Translations under genes and position numbers: made by a program | Notes under the pieces: model-generated | Told to the model about the DNA's origin: nothing | Database searches by the model: none | Seen by the model: only the letters and a program-made list of their open reading frames with translations | Part shown: one piece after another, positions 36,384-40,307 of the stretch | How the letters are laid out: each line of letters begins with the position of its first letter | Position numbering within the stretch: position 1 is the stretch's first letter | Assembly: GCA_017935065.1 (NCBI GenBank) | Contig: JAGBIF010000037.1 | Location: 1-40,307 of the forward strand | DNA from: Clostridia bacterium | GTDB lineage: Bacteria; Bacillota; Clostridia; Oscillospirales; CAG-272 | DNA length: 40,307 nt | Direction of reading: 5' to 3'

Positions 36384-39300
36384 TTACCCGCGTTTCCAAT
36401 AGTGATTAGCGTACGACGAACTAAGATACTTGGCAGCGGTTGAGGTGCTCTCAAGGTCTGTAGCAGAAATACTAGTTCCGCTGGCGCTGATTGCGGTGTC
36501 TGAGTACGAACGCCACCAGCCGCTCTTGTTCTCAAAGGTTACGCTTATAAGCGAGGTGCAATTATAGAACGCCCTGTAGTCGATAGATGTAACTCCGCTT
36601 CCTATCGTTACGCTAGTAAGCGAGGTGCAATTAGAGAACGCATAATCGCCGATAGATTTAACGCTATTCGGTATCGTTACGCTAGTAAGCGAGCTACAAC
36701 CCGAGAACGCCCCGTCGCCGATAGAGGTAACGCCGCTTCCTATCGTTACGCTTGTAAGCGAGTCGCAATTATAGAACGCATAATCGCCGATAGATTCAAC
36801 GCTATTCGGTATCGTTATGCTAGTAAGCGAGGTGCAATTTTCGAACGCATAATTGCCGATATAGGTAACGCTATTCGGTATCGTTATGCTCTTAAGCGAA
36901 GTGCACTTTCTGAACGCATAATCGCCGATAGAGGTAACGCTATTCGGTATCGTTACGCTAGTAAGCGAGCTACAACCCGAGAACGCCCCGTCGCCAATAG
37001 AGGTTATGCTATTTGGAATTGTTATGCTTGTAAGCGAGGTGCAAATTCTAAACGCCCCATCGCCGATAGTGGTACCACCCGTAATTACTACGCTTTTTAA
37101 AGAAGTTGGCACGTAATCATCGTTGGAACTGGCGGAATAAGCTCTAAATATATAACCAAAATATGTGTTTACGCCGTCTTTCGTAGAGCCAACGAATGGA
37201 ATTGTCATACTCTCAAGCGAGCGACACCCTTCAAACGCCCCATAACCGATAGAGGTAACGCTATTCGGTATCGTTATGCTTGTAAGCGATTCGCAACAAG
37301 CGAACGCGCTCTCGCGGATTGAGGTAACGCTATTCGGTATCGTTATGCTAGTGAGCGAGCTGCAATAATAGAACGCAGATTCGCCGATAGAGGTAACACC
37401 GCTTCCTATCATTACGCTTGTAAGCGATTTGCAATAATAGAACGCAGATTCGCCGATAGAGGTAACGCTGTTGGGAATCGTTACGCTTGTAAGCGAGGTG
37501 CAATAATGGAACGCATAATCGCCGATAGATTTAACGCCGCTTCCTATCGTTACGCTTGTAAGCGAGGTGCAATAATGGAACGCATAATCGCCGATAGAGG
37601 ATACGCTATTCGGGATTGTTATGCTCGTAAGCGAGGTGCAATCTCGGAACGCATAATCGCTGATATAGGTAACACCCTCTGGTATTACAAGATTAGTAAT
37701 AGGAGTATCGCTTCCTACCATATATAGCTTTTCTGCATAATTAGTGGGGTTTGAAGAGCTACTACTGAAGCTAATAGCACACCATTTTGCTATATCAGAT
37801 ATATATACCTTATCAAGCGAGCTGCAATCACAGAACGCATTCCAGCCGATAGAGGTAACGCTGTTGGGAATCGTTACGCTTGTAAGCGAGGTGCAATAAT
37901 GGAACGCTTCTTTTCCAATAGAGGTAACTCCGCTTCCTATCGTTACGCTTGTAAGCGAGTCGCAATAATAGAACGCGCTCTCGCGGATTGAGGTAACGCT
38001 ATTCGGTATCGTTATGCTTGTGAGCGAACGGCAATAACAGAACGCAGAAGCACCGATAGATGTAACTCCGCTTCCTATCGTTACGCTTGTAAGCGAAGTG
38101 CAATTATAGAACGCAGAAGCACCGATAGAGGTAACTCCGCTTCCTATCGTTACGTTTGTAAGCGAGTCGCAATTATAAAAAGCTCCATAGGGAATGTTTC
38201 CACCGGTTACAGTTACGGATTTAAGTGTTGAGGGAATATAATACGTGGAATAGCTCGAGGACGCATAGTATTGCTTTGTAGCTACACCGCCTTCATAGCT
38301 TGAAGTTCCGAATATATATCCAAACAGCGTTGAACTACTTGCAGAAGTTGCAGGCTTGCTGCCGCCAACGAAAGGTATTGTCATGCTCTCAAGCGAGCTA
38401 CAACCCTCGAACGCAGAACTGCCGATAGAGATAACGCTATTTGGTATCGTTACGCTCGTTATGCTATCATCTTGATAAAAAGCGTATTTGTTAATTGCAT
38501 AATTCTTATCATTATACTTATCGGGGAGAGTAAGCTCGGTATAGGTTCCTATATAACCTACAAGATATACGGTATCTCCGTCCTCAAAGAATATATATCC
38601 GTCGGTAGTAGTATGAAGCTTACTCGGAGTATCGAGAGAATTATATATACCAAGCGCGTAATATCCTATATAACCATAATCTTCGCTTCCCTTAGTTATA
38701 TTAAGGCTTGATAAATTATATACCTCGACAAGCTTGTAGCAATAAATGAACGCGCTCTCGCGGATAGAGGTTACGCTATTCGGTATCGTTATGCTAGTAA
38801 GCGAGGTGCAATTTTCGAACGCATAATTGCCGATATAGGTAACGCTATTCGGTATCGTTACGCTTGTAAGCGAAGTGCAACCTTCGAACGTATAACCGCC
38901 GATAGAGGTAACGCTATTCGGTATCGTTATGCTTGTGAGCGAACGGCAATATTGGAACGCATAATTGCCGATATAGGTAACGCTATTCGGTATCGTTATG
39001 CTTGTGAGCGAACGGCAATATTGGAACGCATTCCAGCCGATAGAGGTAACGCTATTCGGGATCGTTATACTTGTAAGCGAGTCGCAATATGCGAACGCCC
39101 CTTTTCTGATAAAGGTAACGCCATTTGGTATAGTTACAATTGTAAGCGAGTCGCAATTTATGAACGCATAATCGCTGATATAGGTAACACCCTCTGGTAT
39201 TACAAGATTAGTAATAGGAGTATCGCTTCCTACCATATATAGCTTTTTTGCATAATAAGTGGGGTTTGAAGAGCTATTACCGAAGCTAATATCGCACCAC

Positions 39301-40307
39301 TTTGCTATATCCGATATATAGACCTTGTCAAGCGAAGTGCAATCTTCGAACGCACTATAGCCGATATAAGTAACTCCGCTTCCTATCGTTACGCTTATAA
39401 GCGAGGTGCAATCATAGAACGCCATCTCGCCGATATATTTAACGCTATTCGGGATTGTTACGTTTAAAAGTGAGGTGCAATACTCGAACGCATAATTTCC
39501 GATAGAGGTAACTCCGCTTCCTATAGTTACGCTAGTAAGCGAGGTGCAACGATAGAACGCACCGTAAAGTATATTGCCACCGGTAACAGTAACGCTCTTT
39601 AGCTTAGACGGTATGTAATACGTAGTGTATGTGATGCTGGAAGTACTAGAACCGTAATAAGATTGCTCCGTAGCAGTACCTCCCGTATAGCTATCAGTAC
39701 CGAATATATATCCAAAAGGATATTGATAAGTGTCGGTTGATTCTTTTTTGCTGCCGCCTACGAAAGGTATCGTCATACTTTCAAGCGAGCTGCAACCCGA
39801 GAACGCAGAACTGCCGATAGATGTAACGCTATTTGGGATAGTTACACTTGTAAGCGAAGTGCAACCTTCGAACGTATAACCGCCGATAGAGGTAACGCTA
39901 TTCGGTATCGTTATGCTTGTGAGCGAACGGCAATATCGGAACGCATTCCAGCCGATAGAGGTAACGCTATTCGGGATAGTTACGCTAGTGATTGCATCGC
40001 TGCTGAATGCATAAGTAGGAATAGAAGTTACTCCCTCGGGTATTACAAGATTAGTAATAGGAGTTTCGCTTCCTACCATATATAGCTTCTTTGCATAATA
40101 CAGAGGATTAGAATCATCATCAAAATCTATAGCGCACCATTTTGCTATATCCGATATATATACCTTATCAAGCGAGGTGCAATTATGGAATGCAGACCTA
40201 CCGATAGAGGTAACTCCGCTTCCTATAGTTACGCTTGTAAGCGAAGTGCAATTATAGAACGCACCGTAAAGTATATTACCACCGGTAACAGTAACGCTCT
40301 TTAGCTT
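36384..40307 (-). CDS. Giant BspA-type LRR_5 surface protein, C-terminal 1307 residues (cut by the right edge)
   Basis: The frame stays open to the window edge. An internal Met at 40079 is not a start, because the same module (KVYISDIAKWC, then MVGSETPITNLVIPEGVT) runs through it. About fifty repeats of the form LTSVTIPNSVTSIGDYAFYN are seen. Longer modules interrupt them: DKVYISDIAKWC...YAKKLYMVGSDTPITNLVIPEGVTYI (three copies), SMTIPFVGGSK...FGYIFGTDSY...STLKSVTVTGGN (three more or less full copies, plus a part at the edge), and one unique YIFFEDGDTVYLVGYIGTYTE segment. The C-terminus (FENKSGWWRSYS...SSSYANHYWKRG) lacks an LPXTG or SLH anchor, so any anchor or signal is outside the window. 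It probably binds host or microbial ligands. It uses more AT-rich codons than neighbouring genes. Confidence 0.9.
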   Translation of the reverse strand, partial: KLKSVTVTGGNILYGAFYNCTSLTSVTIGSGVTSIGRSAFHNCTSLDKVYISDIAKWCAIDFDDDSNPLYYAKKLYMVGSETPITNLVIPEGVTSIPTYAFSSDAITSVTIPNSVTSIGWNAFRYCRSLTSITIPNSVTSIGGYTFEGCTSLTSVTIPNSVTSIGSSAFSGCSSLESMTIPFVGGSKKESTDTYQYPFGYIFGTDSYTGGTATEQSYYGSSTSSITYTTYYIPSKLKSVTVTGGNILYGAFYRCTSLTSVTIGSGVTSIGNYAFEYCTSLLNVTIPNSVKYIGEMAFYDCTSLISVTIGSGVTYIGYSAFEDCTSLDKVYISDIAKWCDISFGNSSSNPTYYAKKLYMVGSDTPITNLVIPEGVTYISDYAFINCDSLTIVTIPNGVTFIRKGAFAYCDSLTSITIPNSVTSIGWNAFQYCRSLTSITIPNSVTYIGNYAFQYCRSLTSITIPNSVTSIGGYTFEGCTSLTSVTIPNSVTYIGNYAFENCTSLTSITIPNSVTSIRESAFIYCYKLVEVYNLSSLNITKGSEDYGYIGYYALGIYNSLDTPSKLHTTTDGYIFFEDGDTVYLVGYIGTYTELTLPDKYNDKNYAINKYAFYQDDSITSVTIPNSVISIGSSAFEGCSSLESMTIPFVGGSKPATSASSSTLFGYIFGTSSYEGGVATKQYYASSSYSTYYIPSTLKSVTVTGGNIPYGAFYNCDSLTNVTIGSGVTSIGASAFYNCTSLTSVTIGSGVTSIGASAFCYCRSLTSITIPNSVTSIRESAFYYCDSLTSVTIGSGVTSIGKEAFHYCTSLTSVTIPNSVTSIGWNAFCDCSSLDKVYISDIAKWCAISFSSSSSNPTNYAEKLYMVGSDTPITNLVIPEGVTYISDYAFRDCTSLTSITIPNSVSSIGDYAFHYCTSLTSVTIGSGVKSIGDYAFHYCTSLTSVTIPNSVTSIGESAFYYCKSLTSVMIGSGVTSIGESAFYYCSSLTSITIPNSVTSIRESAFACCESLTSITIPNSVTSIGYGAFEGCRSLESMTIPFVGSTKDGVNTYFGYIFRAYSASSNDDYVPTSLKSVVITGGTTIGDGAFRICTSLTSITIPNSITSIGDGAFSGCSSLTSVTIPNSVTSIGDYAFRKCTSLKSITIPNSVTYIGNYAFENCTSLTSITIPNSVESIGDYAFYNCDSLTSVTIGSGVTSIGDGAFSGCSSLTSVTIPNSVKSIGDYAFSNCTSLTSVTIGSGVTSIDYRAFYNCTSLISVTFENKSGWWRSYSDTAISASGTSISATDLESTSTAAKYLSSSYANHYWKRG
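36540..40307. repeat. Nested tandem DNA repeats inside the giant LRR gene
   Basis: A 69-base unit recurs dozens of times and is often nearly identical (for example the blocks at 36640-36720, 36880-36970 and 37400-37600). Above it, kilobase-scale modules repeat: the IAKWC block at about 37781, 39297 and 40137, and the VTVTGGN block at about 38180, 39558 and 40261. The segments at 37664-37760 and 39168-39264 are almost the same. Such arrays expand and contract by recombination and are prone to assembly error. Confidence 0.88.

Noticed and set aside
36384-40079. A complete 1231-residue protein starting at 40079
   Set aside because: The reading frame continues to the window edge with the same repeat modules and there is no ribosome site or signal peptide at 40079.
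36540-40307. Intergenic satellite or CRISPR-like repeats
   Set aside because: The repeats are in frame in one long ORF with clear LRR_5 protein repeats.

Overview
The window reads as chromosomal DNA from an endospore-forming, probably gut-associated member of the Clostridia (Bacillota). The reasons are spoIIR, a ppdK whose catalytic histidine falls at residue 455 as in the Clostridium symbiosum enzyme, a tetrahydrofolate riboswitch in front of folT, many TTGACA-17-TATAAT type promoters, strong GGAGG ribosome binding sites, and two BspA-type leucine-rich-repeat surface proteins. GC content is intermediate. Both window edges cut genes: serS at the left and a giant repeat protein at the right. 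I saw no tRNA, rRNA, CRISPR array, phage or intact insertion sequence.

Layout. 1-4466: housekeeping genes (serS on the minus strand; a KdgF-like cupin, class II fructose-bisphosphate aldolase, spoIIR and smpB on plus; an RsuA-type pseudouridine synthase on minus). 4463-6953: a minus-strand metal efflux operon (ArsR regulator, free HMA domain, P1B-type ATPase, then the pseudouridine synthase) behind a consensus promoter and a palindromic operator. 7132-8672: a two-gene membrane peptidase/secreted protease operon. 8822-10355: a CNNM/CorC transporter preceded by a short leader that carries a 14-codon ORF and a strong terminator. 10356-10788: arrays of tiny hairpins. 10789-15198: a ferritin-like protein and ppdK, divergent, with overlapping promoters and a structured 0.4 kb leader region. 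15366-15541: an orphan structured RNA. 15827-17313: a DUF4186 protein and an unusual XRE-L7/L12-membrane regulator. 17539-20709: a folate operon (THF riboswitch, folT, folC, MIF-like tautomerase, trmO). 20800-25407: three peptidases (M18, M20 dipeptidase, M29) and a tiny-antitoxin/Doc pair.

25473-31312 is a four-gene minus-strand operon: LRR lipoprotein, HprK-like P-loop protein, Wzz-BY-kinase and an unknown protein with a possible nuclease-like core. It sits back to back with an SLH-domain surface protein (31500-32771). 32854-36299 holds the NAD(P)HX repair enzyme, a cytidylate-kinase-like protein and an anion permease. 36384 to the right edge is the 3' part of a very large LRR_5 protein with nested DNA repeats.

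The items most likely to be undescribed are the corC leader/smORF attenuator candidate, the orphan structured RNA at 15.4 kb, the hairpin-array repeats at 10.4-10.8 kb, and the LRR lipoprotein-HprK-BY-kinase operon. All functional statements rest on motif recognition by eye; no database search or folding program was run.
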